A DNA stretch of 64,000 nt from Pseudonocardia sp. EC080619-01 (GTDB lineage: Bacteria; Actinomycetota; Actinomycetes; Mycobacteriales; Pseudonocardiaceae): assembly GCF_001420995.1 (NCBI RefSeq), contig NZ_CP012184.1:124001-188000 (forward strand). Direction: 5' to 3'. Numbering within the stretch: position 1 is the stretch's first letter; every line of letters begins with the position of its first letter. The position numbers and the translations under genes were made by a program. The notes under the pieces were generated by a model. That model was given only the letters and a program-made list of their open reading frames with translations, was not told the origin of the DNA and did not search any database. Shown piece after piece: positions 44,522 through 53,063 of the stretch.

Positions 44522-46291
44522 TCAGAGCCAGGCCGGGTCGGTGTCCAGCGTGGTGCGGTCCAGCGACGCCAGCAGGTCGAGCTGCGGCATGACCCGGGGC
44601 AGCTCGAACCGGAAGAAGTACCGCGCCGCGGCCCGCTTGCCCCGGGCGAGGTCGTCGTCGCGGCCGGCTGCGGCGAGGACCTGGTCCAGCCACAGCCACG
44701 CGACGACGACGTGCCCCGCCGCCTCGAGGTACACGCTCGCGTTGGCGAGGCGTTCCTCGGCGTCGGGGTGGGCGTGCAGGATCGCCGTCACCTCGACGAG
44801 GCGGTCGAGGGCGCCCTGCATCTGCTCCGACATCGCCGACGTCGCGGGGTCGGCCCCGGCCCGGCCGATCGTGTCGGCGATCCGGGCCCGGAGCGCGGCG
44901 AACCCGGCCCCACCGGCCATCACGACCTTGCGGCCCAGCAGGTCCGCCGCCTGGATCCCGTGGGTGCCCTCGTGGATCGCGTTGAGCCGGTTGTCGCGGT
45001 AGTGCTGCTCGACGTCGTACTCGCGGCTGTAGCCGTAACCACCCTGCACCTGGATCGCCAGCGCGTTGGCCTCGAGCCCCCACTGCGACGGCCAGCTCTT
45101 CGCGATCGGGGTCAGCGTCTCCAGCAGCAGGTGGGCCTCCTCCGGGTCGGGGCCGGTCCGTTCCTCGTCGACGAGCAGGCCGCAGTAGAGGACCAGCGCG
45201 AGGGCGCCCTCGGCGTAGGACTTCTGCGCCAGGAGCATCCGGCGCACGTCGGCGTGCCGGACGATCGGCACCATCGGCGACGACGGGTCCTTCTCCCCCG
45301 CCGGACGGCCCTGCGGCCGGCTCCGGGCGTAGTCGAGGGACTTGAGGTAGCCGGTGCAGGCGAGGGCGGCGGCACCGGCCCCGACGCCGACCCGGGCCTC
45401 GTTCATCATCAGGAACATGGCGGCCAGGCCCTGGCCCTCCGCGCCGACGAGGTGCCCGACGGCGCCGCCGGACTCCCCGAAGGCGAGCAGCGTGTTGACC
45501 GTGCCCCGGTAGCCCATCTTGTGGTTGACCCCGGCGAGCGCGACGTCGTTGCGGCGGCCGTCGGGAAGGATCTTCGGGACGAGGAACAGCGAGATCCCCC
45601 TGACCCCGGCCGGTCCGCCCGGGACCTTCGCCAGCACGAGGTGGACGATGTTCTCGCCGAGCTCGTGGTCCCCGCCCGAGATCCACATCTTGGTGCCCGT
45701 GACCCGGTAGGTCCCGTCCGGCGCGAGCTCGGCCCGGGTGGTGATGTCCGCGAGCGAGGACCCCGCCTGCGGCTCGGACAGGCACATGGTGCCGTGCATC
45801 CGGCCCTCCAGCATCGGCGGGACGTACCGCTCGACCAGGGCCGGGTCCGCGAGGGCGAGCAGCAGGTTCGCGTTCGCGACGCTCAGCATCGCGTAGGCCC
45901 AGGTTCCGACGTTGGCGGCGTGGAACCACGCCTGCACCGCCACGCCGACGACGTGCGGCAGCTGCAGCCCGCCCGCCGCCTCGTCCATGGTCGCGGACAG
46001 CAACCCGGCCTCCGCGGCCGCGCGGAGGGCGGGGGCGACCTCGTCGTGCAGCTCCACCCGGCCGACACCGTCGGTGCCGACGAACACCGGCTCCTCGACG
46101 TCGTTGCGCCGGTTGTGCGGGGCGAACTTCTCGGTGGCGATCTCCGCCGCCAGGTCGAGCACCGCGTCGACGGTCTCCCGCGAGTGGTCGGCGAACCGCG
46201 GACGGGTCGTGAGCGCCTCGACGTCGAGCCAGTCGTGGAGGAGGAAGTGGAGATCCTGCCGGGACAGGATCAGGTCGCGGGCGTGCGGCAT
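44522..46291 (-). CDS. Long-form acyl-CoA dehydrogenase (DmdC-like)
   Basis: A 589-residue acyl-CoA dehydrogenase, about 200 residues longer than the classical type, with extra N- and C-terminal helical domains as in DmdC and AidB-like enzymes. It has MCLSEPQAGSSLADITTRAE, YRVTGTKMWISGGDHEL, NHKMGYRGT and YRDNRLNAIHEGTHGIQAAD with the catalytic Glu, then LLGRKV. It oxidises an acyl-CoA with FAD and ETF. It is divergent from a TetR gene with a palindrome between them. The acyl chain cannot be predicted. Confidence 0.92.
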   Translation of the reverse strand: MPHARDLILSRQDLHFLLHDWLDVEALTTRPRFADHSRETVDAVLDLAAEIATEKFAPHNRRNDVEEPVFVGTDGVGRVELHDEVAPALRAAAEAGLLSATMDEAAGGLQLPHVVGVAVQAWFHAANVGTWAYAMLSVANANLLLALADPALVERYVPPMLEGRMHGTMCLSEPQAGSSLADITTRAELAPDGTYRVTGTKMWISGGDHELGENIVHLVLAKVPGGPAGVRGISLFLVPKILPDGRRNDVALAGVNHKMGYRGTVNTLLAFGESGGAVGHLVGAEGQGLAAMFLMMNEARVGVGAGAAALACTGYLKSLDYARSRPQGRPAGEKDPSSPMVPIVRHADVRRMLLAQKSYAEGALALVLYCGLLVDEERTGPDPEEAHLLLETLTPIAKSWPSQWGLEANALAIQVQGGYGYSREYDVEQHYRDNRLNAIHEGTHGIQAADLLGRKVVMAGGAGFAALRARIADTIGRAGADPATSAMSEQMQGALDRLVEVTAILHAHPDAEERLANASVYLEAAGHVVVAWLWLDQVLAAAGRDDDLARGKRAAARYFFRFELPRVMPQLDLLASLDRTTLDTDPAWL

Positions 46292-46319
46292 CGTCGTTCC
46301 CTCACAAGCGGGCCACCAA

Positions 46320-46339
46320 CTTACTGATCGATCAGTAAG
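46320..46339. promoter_or_regulatory. Perfect 20-bp palindromic operator
   Basis: CTTACTGATCGATCAGTAAG is fully self-complementary. It lies 11 bases before the TetR start and 28 bases before the acyl-CoA dehydrogenase start, in an otherwise GC-rich area. It is almost certainly the binding site of the adjacent TetR protein. Confidence 0.75.
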
Positions 46340-46349
46340 CTACGGAGCC

Positions 46350-46994
46350 GTGACGGATCCGGTCAAGGCGATGCCCGCGGCACAGGACCCCTGGGCCGCG
46401 TGGCCGAATGCGACGCAACGCCGCATCGCGGCCTCGGCGCTGGACTCGTTCGCCGAGCGCGGCTTCCACGGCACCAGCCTCCGGCACATCGCCCAGGGCT
46501 CCGGGCTGAGCACCGCGGCCCTCTACGTCCACTTCGCCTCCAAGGAGGAGGTCCTCTTCGCCCTCGCCCGGCACGGGCACGCACTGGCGCTCGCGCTGGT
46601 TCGGGAGGCGGCCGCGGACCCGGATCCCGGGCGGGCACTCGACGTCCTGGTGCGTGCCTTCACCGGGTGGCACGCCGAACACCGCACGCTCGCGCGGGTG
46701 GTCCAGTACGAGCTGGGGGCACTCGACGGGGACCATCGCGCCGAGGTGCTCGACCTGCGCCGGCAGACCGAGCGGACCGTCCGCGACCTGGTCGGGCGCG
46801 GGGCGGCCGCGGGCGTCCTGTCGGTTCCCGACGAGCGGGCCGCGACCGCCGCGATCCTCTCGCTGGGCATCGACGTCGCCCGCTGGTACGAGCCGGGCGG
46901 GCGCTGGACCCCCGACGAGCTCGGCGCCCACTACGCGGAGCTGGCGGCCGGGCTGCTCGGCATGCGCGACCCGTGTCGCCGGGACGACGGGTGA
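46350..46994 (+). CDS. TetR-family regulator of the acyl-CoA dehydrogenase
   Basis: A 214-residue TetR protein. Its HTH is at residues 18-65 (ATQRRIAASALDSFAERGFH, IAQGSGLSTAALYVHFASKE). The C-terminal part has TGWHAEHRTLARVVQYELGA, a pattern common in TetR proteins of fatty-acid and steroid degradation. The GTG at 46350 is chosen because it follows the operator closely; there is no clear Shine-Dalgarno. Repression of the divergent dehydrogenase through the palindrome at 46320-46339 is the likely role; the inducer would be an acyl-CoA. Confidence 0.9.
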   Translation: MTDPVKAMPAAQDPWAAWPNATQRRIAASALDSFAERGFHGTSLRHIAQGSGLSTAALYVHFASKEEVLFALARHGHALALALVREAAADPDPGRALDVLVRAFTGWHAEHRTLARVVQYELGALDGDHRAEVLDLRRQTERTVRDLVGRGAAAGVLSVPDERAATAAILSLGIDVARWYEPGGRWTPDELGAHYAELAAGLLGMRDPCRRDDG

Positions 46995-47163
46995 CCGAGT
47001 CCCGGCGGGTGGTCCACGCCCGGCCGGGACCGGGTAGGTGGGCGCGGGTACTCCGTCGGGGCGAGGAGAGGCAGAACACCTCGCACAACGGGAACGAAGC
47101 AACGGACCTGCGCGATGCACCAGGCGTCAGCACGATCCGCACCGAGACGATGAGAGAGAAGCA

Positions 47164-47301
47164 ATGACCGCACTGCCCCGCACCTCCCCCGACACCGCGA
47201 CCTCGCCCGTCCGTACGAGCCGCGTCCTGACCCTCGCCGCCGCGTTCCTGGCGGCTGTGAGCGGCGCCGTCCCGGTCGCGTACGTCCTGCTGGCGATGTG
47301 A
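47164..47301 (+). CDS. 45-residue single-pass membrane protein
   Basis: A small protein with a polar Thr/Ser/Pro-rich N-terminus and one hydrophobic helix, LTLAAAFLAAVSGAVPVAY, ending VLLAM. The ATG is preceded by GAGAGAAG. Third-position GC is high. No family was recognised. It lies between the TetR gene and the convergent PEP-mobile-domain gene; a strong hairpin follows its stop. Confidence 0.5.
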   Translation: MTALPRTSPDTATSPVRTSRVLTLAAAFLAAVSGAVPVAYVLLAM

Positions 47302-47312
47302 CTCCACGCCGG

Positions 47313-47338
47313 CCGGCGCGGGCTCACCCTCGCGCCGG
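47313..47338. terminator. Terminator hairpin between convergent genes
   Basis: A perfect 8-bp stem, CCGGCGCG with CGCGCCGG, around a 10-base loop. It lies in the 55-base gap between the 45-residue protein gene and the opposing gene and would serve both. Confidence 0.5.
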
Positions 47339-47356
47339 GCGGTGCGACGGGCCCGT

Positions 47357-48856
47357 TCAGCCCCGCCGGCGGGTCACCGTCCCGAGCGCACCGTCGACGA
47401 CGAGGTCGTCGCCGTCCCGGATCCGGACGGTCGCGGTCTCCGTGGCGATGACGCACGGGACGGCGGACATCCGGCAGAGGGCCGCGAGCGGCGAGCAGGA
47501 CATACCGGCATCGACCACGACCGCCCCGACGAGCAGGACCGCGGGGAGCCACTCCGCCCCGCCGCTCGCGACGACGACGACGTCACCGGGACGGACGCGC
47601 GACGCCCCGGCCGGTGATCGGAGCACGGTCGCCCGGCCCCGGACACGGCCGCCGGTCCCGCTGCCGTGCACGACCTCGCCCGGCCCGAGGCGGGGGACGT
47701 CCCGCGCGTGGATCCACCGCACGGCCGCCGGCACCGGCCCGACGATCTCCCGCGGCGGGAGCCACAGGTCCAGCGCGTTGTGGTCGTAGGTCCGGAGGGA
47801 GACGTCCTCCGGCACGCAGCCGACGAGCTCGTCGCCGTCGAGCATGGCGACGTGCGCCGCGTCGAACAGCAGGCCGTCCTCCTGCAGGGCCCGCCCGGCC
47901 TGCCGCACGATGGTCCGTTGCACGGCGACGATGCGGGAGACCATGTCCATGGCATCGGCTCGGAGCGTGGCCCAGCCGCCGAGCTCCCCCGCCGCGGCGG
48001 GGGGCGTGCTCGGCCGCCGGACGACGGGAGGCGGGTGGTCGTCCGGGACCGTCCGGAGCCGGTCGATCAGGGCCAGGATCCCGGACGGGTCGCTCCGCCA
48101 GCTCGGCACGCCGAGGTCCCAGGGTGCAGCGCCGAGATGCCCGTGGTGGTCGAGCAGGGACCGGACGGCGCGGAACACCTCGCGGGCGGGTCCCGGGTGG
48201 TCGGTGCCGAGCCGGCCGCCGAGGCCCGGCAACCCGCGGCTCAGCAGGAGCGCGCCGTCGGAGCTGCGGGCGACGACCCGGCTGACCTCCCAGAGCGCGT
48301 CGAGCAGCCGGCACGAGCGGCCGCCCACCAGCGACTCGTCGACCTGAGGCGCCGGTGAGCCGGCTGCGAGCAGCCGGTACTCGGCGTGCGCGAGTGCACG
48401 GACCGCCGGCGCCGACAGCGCGACGGTTTCGACGAGGAGGTCGCGGCACCGGTTCGCGGTGGGACCGGACCGCTGGGCGGACCGTCCGATCCGGGGTAGC
48501 CGCTCGCGCACGGCGTCCACCTCGGTGTGCAGGCTGCGGAGCCCGTCCGTGACCGGCCGGCCCGCCCGCCGCGGTCCGGCGACGTCGGCGTCGAGCCATG
48601 CCTGACCGTCCCGGACGACGACCGCCGGGCGACCGGTGGTCGTGTCCGCCAGCTCGGACCAGGCGGCGTCGGCCGTGGCGATCGGCCCCATCGTCCGGGC
48701 CAGCGGTGTCAGGGGGAAGCGGGCCCAGTCCGACAGCAGATCCGAGCGCCAGAGGGTCGTGCCCTCGCGAGCGGACGCGGAGGTGGCGGGTACCGGGCGC
48801 GCCGGCGCGCGGGCCGTCACGGAGTCGGGCGGGGACGCCCCGGCAGGTCCGGACAC
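47357..48856 (-). CDS. PEP-utilising-enzyme mobile-domain protein without the catalytic His
   Basis: A 499-residue protein. Its C-terminal 80 residues have the swivelling phosphohistidine-domain layout: GRVRGRATVLRSPAGASRVR, GDVVVVASGGAEWLP, then SPLAALCRMSAVPCVI. In active PEP-utilising enzymes the last part reads S-H-A-x-x-x-A-R-E-x-x-I-P; here His is Pro and the Arg-Glu pair is Arg-Met, so phosphotransfer is unlikely. The first 400 residues are helical with no match I recognise. Its GTG lies 3 bases after the FAD oxidoreductase stop. It is the last gene of the DUF3556/acyl-CoA synthetase run. Confidence 0.7.
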   Translation of the reverse strand: MSGPAGASPPDSVTARAPARPVPATSASAREGTTLWRSDLLSDWARFPLTPLARTMGPIATADAAWSELADTTTGRPAVVVRDGQAWLDADVAGPRRAGRPVTDGLRSLHTEVDAVRERLPRIGRSAQRSGPTANRCRDLLVETVALSAPAVRALAHAEYRLLAAGSPAPQVDESLVGGRSCRLLDALWEVSRVVARSSDGALLLSRGLPGLGGRLGTDHPGPAREVFRAVRSLLDHHGHLGAAPWDLGVPSWRSDPSGILALIDRLRTVPDDHPPPVVRRPSTPPAAAGELGGWATLRADAMDMVSRIVAVQRTIVRQAGRALQEDGLLFDAAHVAMLDGDELVGCVPEDVSLRTYDHNALDLWLPPREIVGPVPAAVRWIHARDVPRLGPGEVVHGSGTGGRVRGRATVLRSPAGASRVRPGDVVVVASGGAEWLPAVLLVGAVVVDAGMSCSPLAALCRMSAVPCVIATETATVRIRDGDDLVVDGALGTVTRRRG

Positions 48857-48859
48857 CGC

Positions 48860-50272
48860 TCACCGCCCCAGCCGCGTCAGCGCCCGCGCGGCGGCGTGTG
48901 CCCCGCACATCCCGTGCGCGCCCGGTCCGGGCGGCGTCGACGCCGAGCAGAGGTAGTGACCGGGTGCCCCGGTGTCGTAGGGCTGCAGCGTCGTCCGCGG
49001 CCCGAACACCAGCTGCCGGACGTCCTTGGCGCCGGTGAGGATGTTGCCCCCGGCGAAGTTCGGGTTCCCGGCGAACTCCCGTGGCCCGGTGCGCAGGGTC
49101 CCGACGACGCGGTCCCGGAACCCGGGCGCGAACCGCTCGATCTGCGCGGTGATCGCCTCGGTGGCGTCGCCGGTGTAGCCGTACGGGACGTGGGCGTAGG
49201 CGTAGACGGGATGCACGTCGCCCGCGGAGCGGGTCGGGTCCGCGAGGTACTGCTGTCCGACCAGGACGAACGGTCGCCCGGGCATCCGGCCGGCGTGCAC
49301 CTCGCGTTCGACGTGCACGTTCTCCCCGGCGGAGCCGACGGCGTGCACGGTGCCGGCCAGGCGCGCCTCCGGGCGCGTCCAGGGGATGCCGCCCTGGACC
49401 GCGTAGTCGACCTTGAACGCGGCCGGCCCGTACCGGAAGCGCCGGTAGGCGCGGGCGATGCGTGGCGGGAGCCGGTCGCCGAGCAGCGCGGGGAGCCGGT
49501 CGGGACCGACGTCCCAGATCGTGATGTCGGTGGGCGGCAGCTCGTCGGCCGAGCTCACCGGGGTCCGGGTCTCGATCGTCACGCCGCTCTCGCCCAGCGA
49601 CGCGGCGAGGGCGTCGGTGATCGCCCGGGAGCCACCCTCGGCGACCCCCCAGCCGTGCCGGTGCCCGGCCGTCAGGATCCCCATCCCGATCGCGCTCGAC
49701 AGGGGCCGGTTCAACGGCCGGAACGCGTGCGCCGCAGTACCCATGAACAGCGCCCGGCCCCGCTCGGTACGGAACGCCCGGCCGAGGACCTCGGCCGGGA
49801 GCACCGTCGGGGCCCCGAACCGGGTCAGCCTCAGCGGGTGCGCCGGCACCCGCAGCAGCGGACCCAGCACGTCCTCGGCCAGCGTGTCGTAGCCGCGCGA
49901 CGGGCCGGCCAGCAGCGCCCGCCACACCCGTCCGTCGGGCCCGAGCCCGTCCGCGGTGTCCTCCACCGACCGGTGGAGGACACCGGCGTCGCCGCCGTCG
50001 AGCGGGTGGACGCAGTCGATCTCGGGCAGGCGCCATCGGAGCCCGTGCCGCTCCAGGCCGAGCTCGCGCAGCACCGTCGAACCGACCGCCATGGGGTGCA
50101 CGGCCGAGCAGTGGTCGATCAGCAGGCCCGGCACGATGCCCTCGACCGTGCGGGTGCCGCCCCCGATCTCGGCGGCGGCCTCCAGCACGGTCACCTCGAC
50201 CCCGGCCCGGGCCAGGACGGCGGCCGCCACGAGGCCGTTCGGCCCGGCCCCGACGACGGTCGCGGTGCTCAT
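48860..50272 (-). CDS. FAD-dependent oxidoreductase, phytoene-desaturase-like
   Basis: A 470-residue flavoprotein of the phytoene desaturase/amine oxidase superfamily. It has ATVVGAGPNGLVAAAVLARA, the following EAAAEIGGGTRT and the C-terminal FAD segment YLCSASTPPGPGAHGMCGAH, as in CrtI-like and PYROXD2-like proteins. No carotenoid genes are nearby, so another unsaturated or lipid substrate is likely. The ATG at 50272 follows GAGGCGGGCGG. It lies between the SDR and the PEP-mobile-domain gene on the same strand. Confidence 0.88.
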   Translation of the reverse strand: MSTATVVGAGPNGLVAAAVLARAGVEVTVLEAAAEIGGGTRTVEGIVPGLLIDHCSAVHPMAVGSTVLRELGLERHGLRWRLPEIDCVHPLDGGDAGVLHRSVEDTADGLGPDGRVWRALLAGPSRGYDTLAEDVLGPLLRVPAHPLRLTRFGAPTVLPAEVLGRAFRTERGRALFMGTAAHAFRPLNRPLSSAIGMGILTAGHRHGWGVAEGGSRAITDALAASLGESGVTIETRTPVSSADELPPTDITIWDVGPDRLPALLGDRLPPRIARAYRRFRYGPAAFKVDYAVQGGIPWTRPEARLAGTVHAVGSAGENVHVEREVHAGRMPGRPFVLVGQQYLADPTRSAGDVHPVYAYAHVPYGYTGDATEAITAQIERFAPGFRDRVVGTLRTGPREFAGNPNFAGGNILTGAKDVRQLVFGPRTTLQPYDTGAPGHYLCSASTPPGPGAHGMCGAHAAARALTRLGR

Positions 50273-50358
50273 CCGCCCGCCTCGGCCGGCTGGCAGGACG
50301 GTCCTGCCCACGGCAGTGGGGTCATGTCGTACTCCTGGGGGATCGGGAACGCCGGGGG

Positions 50359-51130
50359 TCAGAGGAGGGAGGCGTGGAGGCCGCCGTCCAGGACGAGGCC
50401 GCTGCCGTTGCAGAAGGCGGAGCGGTCGGAGGCGAAGAACAGCGCCGCCTCGGCGATCTCACCGGGCGTGCCGTAGCGCCCCTGCTTCTGCTCGATGAGG
50501 CCGTCGAACCCGCCGGGGGGGCAGACCGAGCGCCGCCTCGAAGTCGGGGGCGGCCGACGTGACGAGATCGGTGTCGACGAAGCCGGGGAGCAACGCATTG
50601 ACGCGCACACCGTGCGGCCCCAGCTCGGTGGCCGCGGTCCTGGTCAGGTTGACCACCCCTGCCTTCGCCGCGGCGTAGTGCCCGACCAGGGCGGACCCGG
50701 TCGTCGCGGTGACCGAGGCGAGGGTGACGATCGTGCCCCCGCCCGAGGCGATGATCGCGGGGGCGCCGTAGCGGATCGACAGGAACACACCGTCGAGGTT
50801 CACCGACGTGACCGCGCGCCAGGCCGCCAGATCCATCTGCAGCAGTGCCTCGGCCTTCCCGACGCCGGCGTTGGGCACCAGCACGTGCAGCCCGCCGTGC
50901 CGGTCCACGGTCGCGGCGACCAGGTCCTGGACCTGCTGCTCGTCACGGACGTCGCACGGCCGGTGCGAGGCCCCCGGGATCCCGGCGGCCACCCTCTCCG
51001 CGGCGTCCCCGTCGATGTCGGAGACCACGACGGTCGCGCCCTCGGCTCCGAACCGCTCGGCCACGGCCCGGCCGAGCCCCTTCCCGGCGCCGGTCACGAC
51101 CGCGACCCGGCCCTGCAGCGCTCCGGTCAT
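50359..51130 (-). pseudogene. Short-chain dehydrogenase/reductase, frameshifted in a C7 run
   Basis: An SDR of about 256 residues in two frames. The first part from ATG 51130 has the cofactor motif VVTGAGKGLGRAVAERFG, VLVPNAGVGKAE, and the catalytic Ser and YAAAK (Tyr-x-x-x-Lys), then PGFVDTDLV. The frame fails after AALGLPP; shifting by one gives GGFDGLIEQKQGRYGTPGEI and SAFCNGSGLVLDGGL to the stop at 50359. The break is at a run of seven G on the plus strand (50515-50521); six would restore the gene. A homopolymer sequencing error is most likely. The ATG overlaps the DUF3556 stop (ATGA). Confidence 0.85.
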
Positions 51131-52950
51131 GATTCCTCCTCGGAACCGGTGGTCAGGACGGGTGCGCTCCCGGTGCCGGCCTCGTCGGCGCGCTCCGGTG
51201 CACGCCAGGTGACCGTGAGCGGGATCGGGCCGTCGGGCAGCCAGGGCTGCTCCGCGACGGCGTCGGCGACGTTCCAGTACCCGGTCTCGATCACTCCGAG
51301 CGCGGCGTCGATCAGCTGGTAGTGCTGGACCTTCGAGTGGATGGCCTGGGACTCGACCCAGGCGACGACGAACTCGCCGGGTGCGAACCCGATCCTCCTC
51401 TGGATGGCGTCGATGAGGTCGGCGTCGTGCAGGTGCCCGTCGCCGAAGTTGAACCCGATGACGGAGTTGCACCCGAACTCGGCCTCGCGCACGGTGCGCG
51501 ACTCGATGTCGTCGAGCCGGGCTCCGAGGACCGAGAACAGGCCGCGGCCCTGGGAGTGCAGGGAGCGCCAGGCGATCGTCTGCTGCAGGGTGATCTCGGC
51601 GGCAGCGGGGGCGTAGCCGGACGCCTGCAGCTGGTCGATCTGGTTCTTCGTCGGCCGGTGGGGCAGGCCGTTGAGCTTCGCCTCGGCACCCGGGGTGAAG
51701 GTCCACAGCGCCGAGGCCCAGTTTCCGGCGTACTGGCGCATGGACGGGAGGAACGACACCAGGTCGGGGCGCAGGTTCCCGAGGATCGGGAACGCCACCA
51801 GGCCGGCCACGATCGCCAGGGTCAGAGCCGGGGAGGACATGTCGGCGGGCCCGAAACCCGCCTCGTTCGGGAACCCGAGGAACAGGAAGATCGTCAGGTA
51901 GCCGAACAGCAGGTTCCACTCCAGCGGGACCGCCAGCGGGAACGTGGAGGTGATGAAGAGGTGGAACACCACCATCAGGACCACCCCGGCCAGGGTCAGC
52001 CAGTGGTTCGTGGAGAACAGCAGCACCAGCGGCGTGATGATCTCGACGGTGGTGCCGCCGACGTGCGCCATGAACGTCGCGAGCCGGGACGGGCGGACGT
52101 CGCGCGGGAAGTCCCGGTAGTGCATCCGTTTGATCCACGTCGACGGGATGCACGGGCTGTTGGACACCATCGGGGGGATCACGTTGGTGAAGTGCCGCCC
52201 GAACTTGGAGATGCCCGCGCAGATCCAGACGGTGCAGATCAGCAGCTTCGCCGCGACGATCATGTCGACGAACGGCAGGAGACCGAAGAACAGCATGGCC
52301 GGCAGGTACTGCTCGCTCCGGGCCGCGAGGAAGATCGTCTTGTCGCGCAGGCCGCACAGCACCAGCAGGACGACCGGAGCGATCATCAGCCAGGGAGCGA
52401 CGAGTCCTGCGGTGTCGTCCGGCAGCACGGCGCTCAGCGACGCCGACGGCACGCCGGGAAGCACGATCGCGACCAGCAGCGAGGCGAGCAACGCGAGGTA
52501 GAGCGCGACGTCGAGAACCGTGCGGGTGTCGCCGGCGGTGCCCGGGACCGCCTTCCACGGGCGCAGCCGGATCGTGCCCGGTCGTGCCCAGAACAGGATC
52601 CCCCCGGTCATCGGCGTGAACTTGCCTGCCATGGGGCCCCAGGAGCCGGCCACCCCGACGGCCTCGAGCATCGCGGTCCAGAGCACCAGCTTCTGGTAGA
52701 CGATCGGCTCGTCCCACCAGCCCGCGACGTCCCAGAACGGGCCGACACCGGACGTCCACGTGATGAGCGCCGTCCCGGCCAGGATGTAGAGGAACAGCAG
52801 CTTGAGCACGTAGACGAGCGGGATCATCGCCGGCGATCCGAACCCGTACTGCACCCAGTGCAGCGCGAGCGTCCTCGTCCGTTCCGACAGCGGCTCGTCC
52901 AGGAACGTGTCCGGATCGACCGGGGGAAACTTCCCCGTCGTGAAACCCAT
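51127..52950 (-). CDS. DUF3556 integral membrane protein
   Basis: A 607-residue polytopic membrane protein of the actinobacterial DUF3556 family. It opens MGFTTGKFPPVDPDTFLDEP, has about 8-10 hydrophobic helices up to residue 400 (for example HVGGTTVEIITPLVLLFSTN and VFHLFITSTFPLAVPLEWN), and a soluble C-terminal domain of about 200 residues with EFGCNSVIGFNFGDGHLHDA. Function is unknown; relatives occur in mycobacteria next to lipid genes. Here it lies between an acyl-CoA synthetase and an SDR/FAD oxidoreductase pair, pointing to lipid or hydrophobic substrate metabolism. Confidence 0.85.
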   Translation of the reverse strand: MGFTTGKFPPVDPDTFLDEPLSERTRTLALHWVQYGFGSPAMIPLVYVLKLLFLYILAGTALITWTSGVGPFWDVAGWWDEPIVYQKLVLWTAMLEAVGVAGSWGPMAGKFTPMTGGILFWARPGTIRLRPWKAVPGTAGDTRTVLDVALYLALLASLLVAIVLPGVPSASLSAVLPDDTAGLVAPWLMIAPVVLLVLCGLRDKTIFLAARSEQYLPAMLFFGLLPFVDMIVAAKLLICTVWICAGISKFGRHFTNVIPPMVSNSPCIPSTWIKRMHYRDFPRDVRPSRLATFMAHVGGTTVEIITPLVLLFSTNHWLTLAGVVLMVVFHLFITSTFPLAVPLEWNLLFGYLTIFLFLGFPNEAGFGPADMSSPALTLAIVAGLVAFPILGNLRPDLVSFLPSMRQYAGNWASALWTFTPGAEAKLNGLPHRPTKNQIDQLQASGYAPAAAEITLQQTIAWRSLHSQGRGLFSVLGARLDDIESRTVREAEFGCNSVIGFNFGDGHLHDADLIDAIQRRIGFAPGEFVVAWVESQAIHSKVQHYQLIDAALGVIETGYWNVADAVAEQPWLPDGPIPLTVTWRAPERADEAGTGSAPVLTTGSEEES

Positions 52951-53063
52951 GGTGAAACCCCTTGTAGCGAGACGTCGTCGTCGGCGGAGCCGCTCGTTGC
53001 GGCACGGTGGGGCCGCCCGCCGGACCGTCGGGTCCGCGGGCGGAGGAGGTGGGGCCGAGCGGG

